A stretch of DNA of 64,000 nucleotides from Streptomyces phaeoluteigriseus (GCF_001896135.2 NZ_MPOH02000015.1:1228792-1292791); one strand, 5' to 3'; positions 7,292-16,802 are shown, counted from the stretch's first letter. A program made the numbers and translations. Notes: generated from the sequence alone by a model not told the origin.

Positions 7292-9337
7292 GTGAACTTC
7301 TCGTCGATCTACCAGCACGGTTTCGCACGCGTCGCCGCCTGCACGGGTCACACCGTCATCGCGGACCCGCACGCCAACGCCGAAGCGGTCCTGCGCCACG
7401 CCCGCCGGTGCGCCGAGGAGGGCGTCGCCGTCGCCGTGTTCCCGGAGATGGTGCTGTGCGGCTACTCGATCGAGGACCTGCTGCTCCAGGACGCGCTGCT
7501 CGACCAGGTCGAGGAGGCGCTCCAGGAGGTGGTGGCGGGGTCGTCCGAGCTGCTGCCGGTGCTGGTCGTCGGGGCCCCGCTGCGCCACCGCAACCGGGTC
7601 TACAACTGCGCGGTGATCGTGCACCGCGGCCGGGTCCTCGGTGTCGTGCCCAAGTCGTACCCTCCCAACTACCGTGAGTTCTACGAGCGTCGGCAGATCG
7701 CCGGGGGCGACGACGAGCGCGGCGGGACGATCGGGGTCGGCGGGGAGGCCGTACCGTTCGGCGTGGACCTGCTCTTCGAGGCGGTGGACGTCCCCGGGCT
7801 GGTACTGCACGCGGAGGTCTGCGAGGACATGTGGGTCCCGGTGCCGCCGAGCGCCGAGGCCGCCCTGGCGGGCGCGACCGTCCTCGTCAATCTCTCGGGC
7901 AGCCCGATCACGGTCGGCAGGGCCGAGGACCGCAAGCTGCTGTGCCGCTCCGCGTCCTCCCGCTGCCTCGCCGCGTACGTCTACGCGGCGGCCGGTCTCG
8001 GTGAGTCGACCACCGACCTGTCCTGGGACGGGCAGACCCTGATCTACGAGAACGGGGTGCTGCTGGCGGAGTCCGACCGCTTCCCGCTCGACGAGCAGTA
8101 CGCGGTGGCCGACGTGGACCTCGACCTGCTGCGGCAGGAGCGGATGCGGATGGGCACGTTCGACGACAACCGCCGTACGCACGCCGCGCGGACCGGGGAC
8201 TTTCGGACGGTGTCGTTCGCACTCGCCCCGCCGGTCGCCGACCTGGGGCTGCGCCGCCGCGTCGAGCGGTTCCCGTTCGTGCCCGCCGACCCCGAGCGGC
8301 TCGCCCTGGACTGTTACGAGGCGTACAACATCCAGGTCGCGGGGCTGCAGCAGCGGATGGCCTCGATCGGTGGGCCGAAGGTCGTCATCGGGGTGTCCGG
8401 GGGGCTGGACTCCACGCACGCGCTGATCGTCGCGGCGCGCGCGATGGACCGCGCGGGCCGTCCGCGCAGCGACATCCTGGCCTGGACCCTGCCCGGCTTC
8501 GCCACCAGCGACCACACCAAGGACAACGCGCACAAGCTGATGCGCGCCCTCGGCGTCACCGCGGCCGAGCTGGACATCACGCCGACCGCCCGGCTGATGC
8601 TGAAGGAGATGGGCCATCCGTTCGCCTCCGGTGAGCCGGTGTACGACGTCACCTTCGAGAACGTGCAGGCGGGGCTCCGCACCGACTACCTGTTCCGGCT
8701 CGCCAACCAGCGTGGCGGCATCGTGCTGGGCACCGGCGATCTGTCGGAGCTGGCGCTCGGCTGGTCCACGTACGGCGTGGGTGACCAGATGAGCCACTAC
8801 AACGTCAACTCCGGTGTGCCGAAGACGCTCATCCAGCACCTGATCCGCTGGATCATCAGCAGCGGCCAGTTCGACGAGGAGACCGGCAGGATCCTCGCCG
8901 CGATCCTGGACACCGAGATCAGCCCGGAACTCGTACCGGGCGAGGAGATGCAGTCCACCGAGTCCAAAATCGGCCCGTACGCGCTGCACGACTTCACCCT
9001 CTTCCATGTGCTGCGCTACGGCTTCCGGCCGTCGAAGATCGCCTTCCTGGCCTGGCACGCCTGGCACGACGCGGAGAGCGGCGCCTGGCCGCCGAACTTC
9101 CCGGAGGCCAAGCGGGTGGCGTACGACCTGCCGGAGATCCGCCAGTGGCTGGAGGTGTTCTGCCGTCGCTTCTTCGCGTTCGCGCAGTTCAAGCGCTCGG
9201 CCATGCCGAACGGGCCGAAGGTCTCGGCCGGGGGCTCGCTCTCCCCGCGCGGCGACTGGCGCGCACCGTCCGACAGCACGGCCGAGGCATGGCTGCGGGA
9301 TCTGGCCCGCATCGACGCGGCTGTGGCGGAACGCTGA
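7292..9337 (+). CDS. nadE: Glutamine-dependent NAD(+) synthetase
   Basis: 681 aa, the length of the two-domain actinobacterial NadE. It makes NAD from deamido-NAD, ATP and glutamine, the last step of NAD synthesis, in the cytosol. The N-terminal nitrilase-type glutaminase domain has the Glu-Lys-Cys triad: E52 (FPEMVLCGYS), a Lys in VPKSYPPNYREFYE (about residue 121) and Cys in HAEVCEDMW (about residue 176). The C-terminal synthetase domain has the ATP pyrophosphatase loop VIGVSGGLDSTHALIV and the GTGDLSELALGWSTYG motif. It starts with GTG and is probably leaderless. The frame is intact throughout. Confidence 0.96.
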   Translation: MNFSSIYQHGFARVAACTGHTVIADPHANAEAVLRHARRCAEEGVAVAVFPEMVLCGYSIEDLLLQDALLDQVEEALQEVVAGSSELLPVLVVGAPLRHRNRVYNCAVIVHRGRVLGVVPKSYPPNYREFYERRQIAGGDDERGGTIGVGGEAVPFGVDLLFEAVDVPGLVLHAEVCEDMWVPVPPSAEAALAGATVLVNLSGSPITVGRAEDRKLLCRSASSRCLAAYVYAAAGLGESTTDLSWDGQTLIYENGVLLAESDRFPLDEQYAVADVDLDLLRQERMRMGTFDDNRRTHAARTGDFRTVSFALAPPVADLGLRRRVERFPFVPADPERLALDCYEAYNIQVAGLQQRMASIGGPKVVIGVSGGLDSTHALIVAARAMDRAGRPRSDILAWTLPGFATSDHTKDNAHKLMRALGVTAAELDITPTARLMLKEMGHPFASGEPVYDVTFENVQAGLRTDYLFRLANQRGGIVLGTGDLSELALGWSTYGVGDQMSHYNVNSGVPKTLIQHLIRWIISSGQFDEETGRILAAILDTEISPELVPGEEMQSTESKIGPYALHDFTLFHVLRYGFRPSKIAFLAWHAWHDAESGAWPPNFPEAKRVAYDLPEIRQWLEVFCRRFFAFAQFKRSAMPNGPKVSAGGSLSPRGDWRAPSDSTAEAWLRDLARIDAAVAER

Positions 9338-9371
9338 CCGCACCCCGGTGCGAGACCGGGACGCCAGGGGG

Positions 9372-9510
9372 ACTCCCCAGGTGTGGGGCGAACCCGCCGT
9401 GCCGGGGCCCCGGGGGGACGGGGGACTCCCCAGGTATGGCACGAACCGGCCGTGCCGGAACCCCGGGGCCCCGGGGGCACTCCCCAGGTATGGCGCGAAC
9501 CGGCCGTACC
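9372..9510. repeat. Three ~32-bp direct repeats, period 53-54 bp, downstream of nadE
   Basis: Copies begin at 9372, 9425 and 9479, each starting ACTCCCCAGGT(G/A)TGG and continuing with CGAACC(C/G)GCCGT(G/A)CC, separated by GC-rich spacers. The 53- and 54-bp periods keep two copies in the same frame (GTPQVW...EPAVP) but not the first. The repeats lie in the 297-nt gap between nadE and the next gene; no start codon and ribosome site support coding. Confidence 0.75.
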
Positions 9511-9634
9511 GGGGCGCCGGCCGGAGGCGCCGATCCAGGGCCCTGCCGAGACCGCGGCTCCGGTGGTGCCCGGGGGTTGCGGAATTGTGGCCTCCACCAC
9601 GGCGGACGCGGGCTCGGCCTGGTGAGATCACCGG

Positions 9635-10678
9635 ATGCTCGGTCTACTCCTGCGGGTTCTGCCCTTCTGGGTCCGCGAACCGCTCCTGATCGCCGTCGGG
9701 TCCGTCCTGGGCGCCCGCATCACCTACCTCGCCGTCCACGAGCACGACCGGGTCGCGGCCGTGCTCGGCGCGGTGTTCCTCGTGTTCACCGCGATACGCG
9801 TCCGCGTGGTGGTCCGGGCGTTGCGCGCGCGCCGTAGCCCGGGTCCGGCGGCCTCCGCGGACGGAGCGCCGAGCGAGGCCGTCGCCCGAGCCTGGGCACA
9901 GGCACAGGTAGCGGCACCGGCACCGGCACCGGCCGGAGCCGGCCTGGCTCCCGGTCCGGTCACCGCCGGGAAGGAGCCCAACCCGTGGGGCCAGGCCGTC
10001 GCGGCCGTGGCCGTGTTCGGAGCGATCGCGGCCGCGCTGTGGCTGGCCCCCGACGTGCTGCCGGCAGAAGACGACACCCCGCGGCCCGCCTCGTGTTCGG
10101 ACACGGAGGACGAGGCGCTGCCGGCGGTCTACGAGAAGACGCCCCGCGCCGTGACCGGTGACGAGCTGTGCGAGGCGCTCAACCGGCCCGACCTGGCGCG
10201 GCTCCTCGGAACGCCCACGGAGATCGCGACCTCGGCTTCCGGCACCAGCAACACCGCCGCCCTGACCGACGGGAAGGTCGCCCAGCCGGAGGCCGAGGTC
10301 ACGTTCGACACGTACACCGTGAATCTTTCGGCCACGTACGACGGGCTGTCGACCGCCCAGTACGTCGAGCTGGTGAAGATCGCGGGGAACGAGGGCGAGA
10401 AGAACCTCAGGACGCTCACGGTCCTCGGCCGGCCCGCGCTCCTCTCCTCGGAGCACACCATGAAGATCGAGATCAGTCTCGGGGGTGAGGGGTCGAGCGG
10501 GCCGGTGCAACAGGGCCCCCTGGCCAGGACGTTGTCCGTGGCGCTCGACAGCAGGGACCGGGGCGGCTTTTACGACATCACCGTGTGGAGCGAGTCCGGG
10601 GCCCTCCCGGACGACGGCGTCCTCCTCGGCATCGCCGAGAAGGTCCTTCCGACGGTCCCCGAACGGAGTGTCCGCTGA
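9635..10678 (+). CDS. Membrane protein of the streptomycete DUF6215-like type
   Basis: 347 aa, ATG at 9635. Two hydrophobic N-terminal segments (about residues 1-30 and 38-62) precede an Ala/Pro-rich linker and a third helix (about 115-135, AVAAVAVFGAIAAALWLAP). Then comes an extracytoplasmic domain: PASCSDTEDEALP, VTGDELCEALNRPDLARLLGTPTEIATSA and a beta-rich end. The LCEALNRPDL..LLGTP motif is shared with a set of uncharacterised streptomycete membrane proteins (recalled as DUF6215). No enzymatic motif is visible. It appears monocistronic. Confidence 0.65.
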   Translation: MLGLLLRVLPFWVREPLLIAVGSVLGARITYLAVHEHDRVAAVLGAVFLVFTAIRVRVVVRALRARRSPGPAASADGAPSEAVARAWAQAQVAAPAPAPAGAGLAPGPVTAGKEPNPWGQAVAAVAVFGAIAAALWLAPDVLPAEDDTPRPASCSDTEDEALPAVYEKTPRAVTGDELCEALNRPDLARLLGTPTEIATSASGTSNTAALTDGKVAQPEAEVTFDTYTVNLSATYDGLSTAQYVELVKIAGNEGEKNLRTLTVLGRPALLSSEHTMKIEISLGGEGSSGPVQQGPLARTLSVALDSRDRGGFYDITVWSESGALPDDGVLLGIAEKVLPTVPERSVR

Positions 10679-10812
10679 GACGTCTCGCCGCCGGCCTCGG
10701 CCGAGCCGGGTGAGGACGCGGCCGCGGAGAGGTCGAACGAGGGCCGGCGCCCGGACGTCACCTCGTCGCGCCTAGCGGACCGCCGTCCGATCGGTGGCCA
10801 CCTCGAAGAGGC

Positions 10813-12063
10813 TCAGTGGTGCAGTACACCCGCCCGCTCAGGCGTGTGGGTGGCGACCACGTGGCCCGCGCCGGCGGACTCCCGTCGCCGGTCCACCGCG
10901 TACGCCACGGCGGCCACCCCGAGGCCCAGGGCCGCCAGCACCGCACCCGCCGACGCGGGCGACGTCACGCCGAGGCCCGTCGTGAGGGCCAGGCCGCCGG
11001 CCCAGGCACCGCCGGCGTTGGCCAGGTTGAACGCGGCCTGGTTGGCGGAGGAGGCCAGCGACGGGCCCGCCGCCGCCTTCTCCATCACCATCATGGTGAG
11101 CGGCGAGCCCGTCACGAACGCCGCCACGCCCAGCAGGAACACGGCCAGCGCACCGCCCCAAGCCGTCGTCATCAGCAGCGGAAACAGGGCCAGGACGGCC
11201 ACCAGGGACGTCATGCCGCCGAACAGGGTCGGCCGCATCGCGTGGTCGGCGAGCCGCCCGCCCAGCAGGTTGCCGATCGTCGCGCCGACGCCGAACAGCG
11301 CCAGCAGCAGGGTCACGCTGGAGTCGGCGTACCCGGCGGCGTCCGTCAGCATGGGCGTGATGTAGCTGTAGGCGGAGAACAGCGCGCCGAACCCGGCGAC
11401 CGTCGTGCCGAGCGCCAGCCACACCGGCAGTGAGCGCAGGGCGGCCAGTTCGCCGCGCAGACCGGTCGTGGGGGCGGCGGCCCGGTCGCGCGGGATCAGC
11501 AGGGCCAGCGACGCTATCGCCACCAGGCCGATCGCGCTCACGCCCAGGAAGGTCGCCCGCCAGCCGAGGCGCTGGCCCATGAGGGTGGCGACCGGGACGC
11601 CCGCGATGTTGGCCACCGTCAGGCCGAGGAACATCAGCGACACTGCGCGCGCCTTGCGCTCGGGCGCGACCATGCTCGTGGCGACCACCGCTCCCACGCC
11701 GAAGAAGGCGCCGTGCGGAAGGCCGCTGAGGAAGCGGGCGGCGAGCAGGGATTCGTTGCCGGGCGCGAACGCGGACAGCGCGTTGCCGGCCACGAACAGC
11801 ACCATGAGGGAGATCAGGACCGTACGGCGGGGCATCCGCGAGGTGACGGCGGCGAGCAGTGGGGCGCCGATGACGACGCCGAGCGCGTACGCGGAGACCA
11901 GGTGTCCGGCGGCGGGGATGGAGATGTTCAGGTCGTCGGCGACTTCGGGCAGCAGGCCCATCATCACGAACTCGGTGGTGCCGATGCCGAAGGCACCCAC
12001 GGCGAGGGCGAGCAGGGCCAGGGGCATGGTGGGACCTGTGCCTTTCGGAGAGAGTTCCGTCAT
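10813..12063 (-). CDS. MFS transporter, AraJ/DHA1-like drug or arabinose-type efflux
   Basis: 416 aa with 12 predicted helices. The N-terminal signature LALAVGAFGIGTTEFVMMGLLPEVA and loop 2-3 (ISLMVLFVAGNALSAFAP after SRMPRRTV) are typical of the AraJ/YdhP branch of the DHA1 major facilitator family. Exports small molecules by proton antiport; substrate unknown. The ATG at 12061-12063 is chosen because the upstream frame has no signal of this family; an in-frame ATG at 12027 is an alternative start. A short inverted repeat sits immediately upstream and may control it. Confidence 0.88.
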   Translation of the reverse strand: MTELSPKGTGPTMPLALLALAVGAFGIGTTEFVMMGLLPEVADDLNISIPAAGHLVSAYALGVVIGAPLLAAVTSRMPRRTVLISLMVLFVAGNALSAFAPGNESLLAARFLSGLPHGAFFGVGAVVATSMVAPERKARAVSLMFLGLTVANIAGVPVATLMGQRLGWRATFLGVSAIGLVAIASLALLIPRDRAAAPTTGLRGELAALRSLPVWLALGTTVAGFGALFSAYSYITPMLTDAAGYADSSVTLLLALFGVGATIGNLLGGRLADHAMRPTLFGGMTSLVAVLALFPLLMTTAWGGALAVFLLGVAAFVTGSPLTMMVMEKAAAGPSLASSANQAAFNLANAGGAWAGGLALTTGLGVTSPASAGAVLAALGLGVAAVAYAVDRRRESAGAGHVVATHTPERAGVLHH

Positions 12064-12067
12064 CGTA

Positions 12068-12084
12068 TGTTCAAGTACGGAACA
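12068..12084. promoter_or_regulatory. Inverted repeat TGTTC-N7-GAACA upstream of the MFS start
   Basis: TGTTCAAGTACGGAACA, only 4 nt upstream (on the minus strand) of the MFS start codon. This is a plausible operator for a small-ligand repressor; no adjacent regulator gene is present. Confidence 0.35.
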
Positions 12085-12113
12085 AACTCTCTCCGGCCCG
12101 TTATTCCAGGAGG

Positions 12114-13172
12114 TTACGGTGTGGTGACCTTCACACGAGCCGCGACCGGCAGGTGGTCGCTGCTCGTCCGCGGCAGCGTCCACGAGGTGACCGGCTCCAG
12201 ACCCGTCACCATGATCTGGTCGATCCGCGCCATCGGGAACGACGCCGGCCAGCTGAAGCCGAACCCGCTGCCCGCGGCGCCCTGCGCGGAACGCATCTGG
12301 GAGGTGACGGCGTTGAGCGAGCGGTCGTTCATCGTGCCGTTGAGGTCGCCGAGCAGGATCTTGCGGCTCAGCGGGTCGGCGGCGATCGCCTCGCCCAGCG
12401 CGTCGGCGCTCTTGTCGCGCTGATGGGCCGTGAACCCGGCCTGGAGCTTCACGCGGACCGAGGGCAGGTGGGCGACGTAGAAGCCGACCGGGCCCTGCGG
12501 GGTGGTCGCCGTGGCACGCATCGCGCGGACCCAGCCCAGCTTGATGTCGACCGCCGCGATGTCGGTCAGCGGGTACTTGCTCCACAGCCCGACCGTGCCC
12601 TGCACGGAGTGGTACCGGTACGTCGCCGCCAGCGCCTTCTCGTACACCGGCACCGCCGTCTCGGTCAGTTCTTCCAGGGCCAGGACGTCCGCGCCGGAGG
12701 CGGCCACGTCGTGCGCGGTGCCGGCAGGGTCGGCGTTGTCGGCGTTGACGTTGTGCGTGGCGACGGTGAGGTCGCCGCCGCCGCCGGTCTTGTCGCCGAG
12801 CAGTCCGCCGAAGAGGTTCAGCCAGACCACGGCCGGCAGCAGCAGGGCGATCAGCGCGGTCGCCGACCTGCGCACGAACGCCAGCACCAGGAAGACCGGG
12901 ATGAGGACGCCGAGCCACGGCAGGAACGTCTCCATGAGGCTGCCGAGGTTGCCGAAGCGGTTGGGGATGCGCGCGTGCACCAGCATCACCAGCGCGAGCA
13001 GCAGCGCGAGCGCGGCGACGACGAGGCCGCGGCGCCAGATCCGCGGATCACCGCGCCAGCCGGCCGACAGGCGTCCGACCAGTCGTACGAGCAGGCTCCG
13101 GAGCCGGGTTCTGCGCGACTCGGGACCCGAGCCGCCGTTGTCCGTCTCCGTCACATACGCCTGCTGCGCCAT
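12114..13172 (-). CDS. Endonuclease/exonuclease/phosphatase-domain membrane protein
   Basis: 352 aa, ATG at 13170-13172. The N-terminus has three transmembrane helices (about residues 48-66, 83-101 and 106-124). A DNase I-like EEP domain follows, beginning LTVATHNVNADNAD, with ALEELTE (catalytic Glu), FYVAHLPSVR, ILLGDLNGTMND (Asp/Asn) and SDHLPVAARV (catalytic Asp-His). The membrane-anchored EEP layout is common in streptomycetes; the substrate may be nucleic acid, phospholipid or inositol phosphate. It ends 50 nt before the MFS start on the same strand, so the two may be cotranscribed. Confidence 0.88.
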   Translation of the reverse strand: MAQQAYVTETDNGGSGPESRRTRLRSLLVRLVGRLSAGWRGDPRIWRRGLVVAALALLLALVMLVHARIPNRFGNLGSLMETFLPWLGVLIPVFLVLAFVRRSATALIALLLPAVVWLNLFGGLLGDKTGGGGDLTVATHNVNADNADPAGTAHDVAASGADVLALEELTETAVPVYEKALAATYRYHSVQGTVGLWSKYPLTDIAAVDIKLGWVRAMRATATTPQGPVGFYVAHLPSVRVKLQAGFTAHQRDKSADALGEAIAADPLSRKILLGDLNGTMNDRSLNAVTSQMRSAQGAAGSGFGFSWPASFPMARIDQIMVTGLEPVTSWTLPRTSSDHLPVAARVKVTTP

Positions 13173-13318
13173 ACCGTCGCCTCACTACCTGCCGTGCATA
13201 CCGTCTCTCCCCGTGCGTACGACCCTAGGGGATGATCGGCTCGAATCCCGCCGTCCCATGACGGCCCGACGGGCACGAGGACGAGCGGAGTGCCGCCGGG
13301 GGTTCCGATCGCGGACCG

Positions 13319-14034
13319 TCAGGGATGTTCTGTGACGGAACGCGCACATCCGGGCGGGCCCGCCGGGGAACTGACGGACCGTGGGGCGGCGGCCCCGCCG
13401 ACGGGCCGCGCACCTGTGGGCCGCAGACCGTCGAGCAGGGTGTCCACGATCCGTTCCGCGAGGCCCTCGGTCAGGTCGGCGTCGGGCCGCAGGACGGCGC
13501 GGACCAGCATCGGGCCCATGAACAGGTCGTTGACCAGCTCGATGTCGAGGCCGGCGCGGAGTTCACCCTCGGCCTGTCCGCGCCGCAGGACCTCGATGCC
13601 CAACTTCCGCCGGGGGGCGATGACGGTGTGGTGGTACGCCTCCCAGATCCTGGGGCTGCTCTTCATCTGGGCGTGCGCGGTGCGCAGGATCGCCGAGGAG
13701 CGGCTGGCCAGTCCGCGTCGCGCTGCCACTCCAGCAGCGCCACGAGGTCGTCGCGCATGGAGGTGCCGGGGAGTTCGGGGTCGTCCGGCTCCACGGTGCG
13801 CAGGACGTCGACGAACAGTTCCTCCTTGCCCTTCCAGCGGCGGTAGATGGCGGCCTTGCCGACCCCGGCGGTGCGGGCGATCCGCTCGATCGACAGCTCA
13901 CCGAGCGGCACCCCCTCTTCCAGCAGCTTCATCGTCCCCTCGACGATGGCCTGTTCCACGGCCTCGCTGCGGGGCCGCCCCCGGACGGGCTGCGCGGACC
14001 GCTCGGCGGCGGTCCCCCTGTCGGCAGAAGTCAC
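13319..14034 (-). CDS. TetR-family repressor, frameshifted in this sequence
   Basis: The N-terminal HTH (ELSIERIARTAGVGKAAIYRRWKGKEELFVDVL) is read from ATG 14034; the ligand-binding C-terminal domain (GLASRSSAILRTAHAQMKSSPRIWEAYHHTVI ... IVDTLLDGL) is in another frame from about 13715. At 13712 the sense strand reads GCGGACTGG where GCGGGACTGG restores LEWQRDA-GLASRS, so one G of a GGG run is missing. Repaired length is about 238 aa. It lies 72 nt downstream of the DHA2-type exporter on the same strand, the classic repressor-pump pairing, and probably represses that operon through the palindrome at 15721-15745. Confidence 0.85.
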
Positions 14035-14106
14035 GGCCGTCCTTTCGTCGCGCTCGGGGCATTCTCGCCCGGGGGCTGCCGAGGGCCGGCGGCGGCCGCC
14101 CCGGGT

Positions 14107-15699
14107 CTACGACTCGGTGTGCGCCAACTCCCCGTCCTGCGCGGTCTCCTCGGTCTCCTTCGGCCGGCCCGGCAGGAACAGGGCCACGACCACCGCGCCG
14201 ACGAGGGCGACACCGGCCCCGCACAGGGCGGTGACGTGCATGGCGTGCAGGAACGCGTCGTCGGCCGCACCGACGAGGGAGTCGCCGCGCGGGCCGAGCT
14301 TCGCCGCGACGGCGAGCGTCGCCTCGATCGACTCCCCCGCCGTGTCGCGCAGCCCGGCCGGGACCGCCCCGAGCTTGTCCTCGATGCCCGTGCGGTACGC
14401 CGCCGACAGCACGGAGCCGAGTACGGCGATGCCGAGCGCGCCGCCGACCTGGCGGAAGGTGTTGCTGAGCGCGGACGCCGAGCCGGCCTTCTCGCGGGGC
14501 AGCGCCTGCATGATGACGACGCTGGTCGGGGTCATGATGTGGGCCATTCCGGCGCCCATGAAGAAGAAGACGACCTCCAGCACCCAGATCGGCGTGTTCT
14601 CGTCCAGCGTGGCGAACGCGACCAGCGTCGCCGTGATGACGAGCATGCCGCCCGTGGTCGTGGCCTTGTTGCCGAAACGGTCCACGACCAGCCGGGCGCG
14701 CGGCGCGAAGACGAGCTGGGCGACGGCCAGCGGCAGCATCAGCAGGCCGGTCTGGAGCGGCGAGTAGCCGCGCACGCTCTGGGTGTAGAAGACGGCGAAG
14801 AAGGTCACGCCCATCAGCGCGAAGAAGACCAGCGCGATGACGCCGATCGCGGCCGCGAACACCTTGTTCCGGAAGTGGCCGACGTCGATGGAGGGATGGT
14901 CGCTGCGCTTCTCGAACACCACGAACGCGGCCAGGACCACGAGTCCGCCGACGATCGTCGCCAGCACGGTCGGATCGGTGAAGTCGGCCAGTTCGCCGCC
15001 CTTGATGATGCCGTAGACGAGGAGGACCAGGCCGACGACGGAGAGGACGACGCCGATGGGGTCGATCCGGCCGGGGGCGGGGTCGCGCGAGTCCGGCACC
15101 AGCCACACCATCAGCACGATGGCGGTGATCACGATCGGCACGTTGACGAGGAAGACCGAGCCCCACCAGAAGTGGTCGAGGAGCAGGCCGCCGGTGATGG
15201 GCCCGATGGCGATGGCGAGTCCGACGCCGCCGGCCCAGATGCCGATCGCCTTGGGCTGCTCCTCGCGCTCGAAGACGTTCATCAGGACGGCGAGGGTCGC
15301 GGGCATCACGAACGCGGCGCCGAGGGCCATCAGCGCGCGGAACGCGATGAGCTGGGCGGGTGAGCCGGACTCGGCGGCGAGCGCGGAGCCGATGCCGAAG
15401 ACCGCGAGGCCGCCGAGCAGGACCTTCTTGCGGCCGAGCCGGTCGCCCAGCAGTCCGGCGGAGAAGAGCAGGCCGGCGAAGACGAGGGTGTAGGAGTTGA
15501 TGGCCCACTCCAGCTCGCTCTGGGTGGCGCCGAGGCCGACGGGGGCCGGGGTGGAGATGGTCTTGACGGCGACGTTCAGGATCGAGTTGTCGAGCACCAC
15601 GATCAGCAGGCTCAGCATCAGCACGCCGAGGATCGCCCAGCGACGCCGGTGCACGGCTTCCGGTATGCGGGGGGTCGCGGGAGCGGCGGGAGTGGTCAT
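14107..15699 (-). CDS. MFS transporter, DHA2 (EmrB/QacA) family, 14 helices
   Basis: 530 aa from ATG 15697-15699. Typical motifs: motif D1-like LDNSILNVAVKTI in helix 1, ELEWAINSYTLVFAGLLFSAG, motif A GDRLGRKKVLLGG and motif C-like GLAIAIGPITGGLLL. The C-terminal half continues to helix 14 and a charged tail. It exports drugs or toxic metabolites by proton antiport. A TetR gene follows in the same direction, and a perfect palindrome lies 21 nt upstream of the start, so the pump and repressor likely form an inducible, autoregulated operon. Confidence 0.93.
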   Translation of the reverse strand: MTTPAAPATPRIPEAVHRRRWAILGVLMLSLLIVVLDNSILNVAVKTISTPAPVGLGATQSELEWAINSYTLVFAGLLFSAGLLGDRLGRKKVLLGGLAVFGIGSALAAESGSPAQLIAFRALMALGAAFVMPATLAVLMNVFEREEQPKAIGIWAGGVGLAIAIGPITGGLLLDHFWWGSVFLVNVPIVITAIVLMVWLVPDSRDPAPGRIDPIGVVLSVVGLVLLVYGIIKGGELADFTDPTVLATIVGGLVVLAAFVVFEKRSDHPSIDVGHFRNKVFAAAIGVIALVFFALMGVTFFAVFYTQSVRGYSPLQTGLLMLPLAVAQLVFAPRARLVVDRFGNKATTTGGMLVITATLVAFATLDENTPIWVLEVVFFFMGAGMAHIMTPTSVVIMQALPREKAGSASALSNTFRQVGGALGIAVLGSVLSAAYRTGIEDKLGAVPAGLRDTAGESIEATLAVAAKLGPRGDSLVGAADDAFLHAMHVTALCGAGVALVGAVVVALFLPGRPKETEETAQDGELAHTES

Positions 15700-15720
15700 G
15701 CTTCGAGCGTAGGGCTCATT

Positions 15721-15745
15721 TCGATACGGGACCGTCTCGTATCGA
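15721..15745. promoter_or_regulatory. Palindromic operator for the TetR/DHA2 operon
   Basis: Perfect inverted repeat TCGATACG (15721-15728) and CGTATCGA (15738-15745) around a 9-nt centre GGACCGTCT. Position just upstream of the exporter start and form fit a TetR operator. Confidence 0.65.
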
Positions 15746-15865
15746 TTCCCTTGCTGAGGTTTTACCCACAGGGGGTGCTCTGGCTCTCCCTGGCACGAGG
15801 TGCCACCATGGATGTGGTCCGGGGACGCCGTGAGGGCGCCTCGAGATGACGAAGGAGCCGTTGCA

Positions 15866-16732
15866 ATGACGCAGCTTTCGGCTGCCCAGACGAAGTCCTC
15901 CGACGGCAGCAAGGCGCTGTACGGAGGCAAGGGCACACGCCGCATCACCGTCCGCGACATCGCCGCCGCCAAGGAGCGGGGCGAGAAGTGGCCCATGCTC
16001 ACCGCGTACGACTCGATGACCGCGTCCGTCTTCGACGAGGCGGGGATCCCCGTGATGCTCGTCGGCGACTCGGCGGGCAACTGCCACCTCGGGTACGAGA
16101 CCACCGTGCCCGTCACCCTCGACGAGATGACCATGCTCTCGGCGGCCGTCGTACGCGGCACCCAGCGTGCCCTCATCGTCGGCGACCTGCCCTTCGGGTC
16201 CTACCAGGAAGGTCCCGTGCAGGCCCTGCGCAGCGCGACCCGGCTGGTCAAGGAGGCCGGAGTGGGGGCCGTGAAGCTGGAGGGCGGCGAGCGGTCGCAC
16301 CGGCAGATCGAACTGCTCGTCGAGTCCGGCATCCCGGTCATGGCCCACATCGGGCTCACCCCGCAGTCCGTGAACGCCATGGGGTACCGCGTGCAGGGGC
16401 GCGGCGAGGAGGCCGCCGCGCAGTTGCTGCGGGACGCGAAGGCCGTCCAGGACGCGGGGGCGTTCGCGGTCGTGCTGGAGCTGGTGCCGGCGGAGCTGGC
16501 GGCCGAGGTGACGCGCGTGCTGCACATTCCCACGGTCGGGATCGGGGCCGGGGCGGAGACCGACGCGCAGGTCCTGGTCTGGACCGACATGATGGGGCTG
16601 ACCGGGGGGCGCATGCCCAAGTTCGTGAAGCAGTACGCGCAGCTCCGACAGGTCATGGGCGACGCGGCGAAGGCGTTCGCGGAGGACGTCGTCGGCGGAA
16701 CGTTCCCCCAGGACGAGCACTCCGTCCACTAG
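15866..16732 (+). CDS. panB: 3-methyl-2-oxobutanoate hydroxymethyltransferase (PanB)
   Basis: 288 aa. Transfers a one-carbon unit from 5,10-methylenetetrahydrofolate to ketoisovalerate, giving ketopantoate, the first committed step of pantothenate and CoA synthesis. The start ATG 15866 follows GAAGGAGC at 15851-15858. Conserved segments: PMLTAYDSMTASVFDEAGI, LVGDSAGNCHLGYETT (metal-binding Asp), VVGDLPFGSY-like VGDLPFGSYQEG, KLEGGE, MAHIGLTPQS, LELVP and TVGIGAGAETDAQVLVWTDMMG. TIM-barrel fold and full family length. Followed by a strong terminator. Confidence 0.96.
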   Translation: MTQLSAAQTKSSDGSKALYGGKGTRRITVRDIAAAKERGEKWPMLTAYDSMTASVFDEAGIPVMLVGDSAGNCHLGYETTVPVTLDEMTMLSAAVVRGTQRALIVGDLPFGSYQEGPVQALRSATRLVKEAGVGAVKLEGGERSHRQIELLVESGIPVMAHIGLTPQSVNAMGYRVQGRGEEAAAQLLRDAKAVQDAGAFAVVLELVPAELAAEVTRVLHIPTVGIGAGAETDAQVLVWTDMMGLTGGRMPKFVKQYAQLRQVMGDAAKAFAEDVVGGTFPQDEHSVH

Positions 16733-16750
16733 AGCCATCTCGGCACCACG

Positions 16751-16794
16751 GGCAGCCCGCCGATCATCCCCCGTCGGCGGGCTGCCCCCTTTTT
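16751..16794 (+). terminator. Intrinsic terminator of panB
   Basis: 13-bp stem (GGCAGCCCGCCGA at 16751-16763, complement at 16774-16786) followed by CCCTTTTTG with T-run 16790-16794. Confidence 0.85.
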
Positions 16795-16802
16795 GCGCCT
16801 AG

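Noticed and set aside
6154..9631. Very long antisense frames opposite DUF305/nadE and in other regions (e.g. 59092-62595, 46210-48960)
   Set aside because: They are by-products of high GC third positions in real genes; Arg/Ala/Gly-rich products with no family features.
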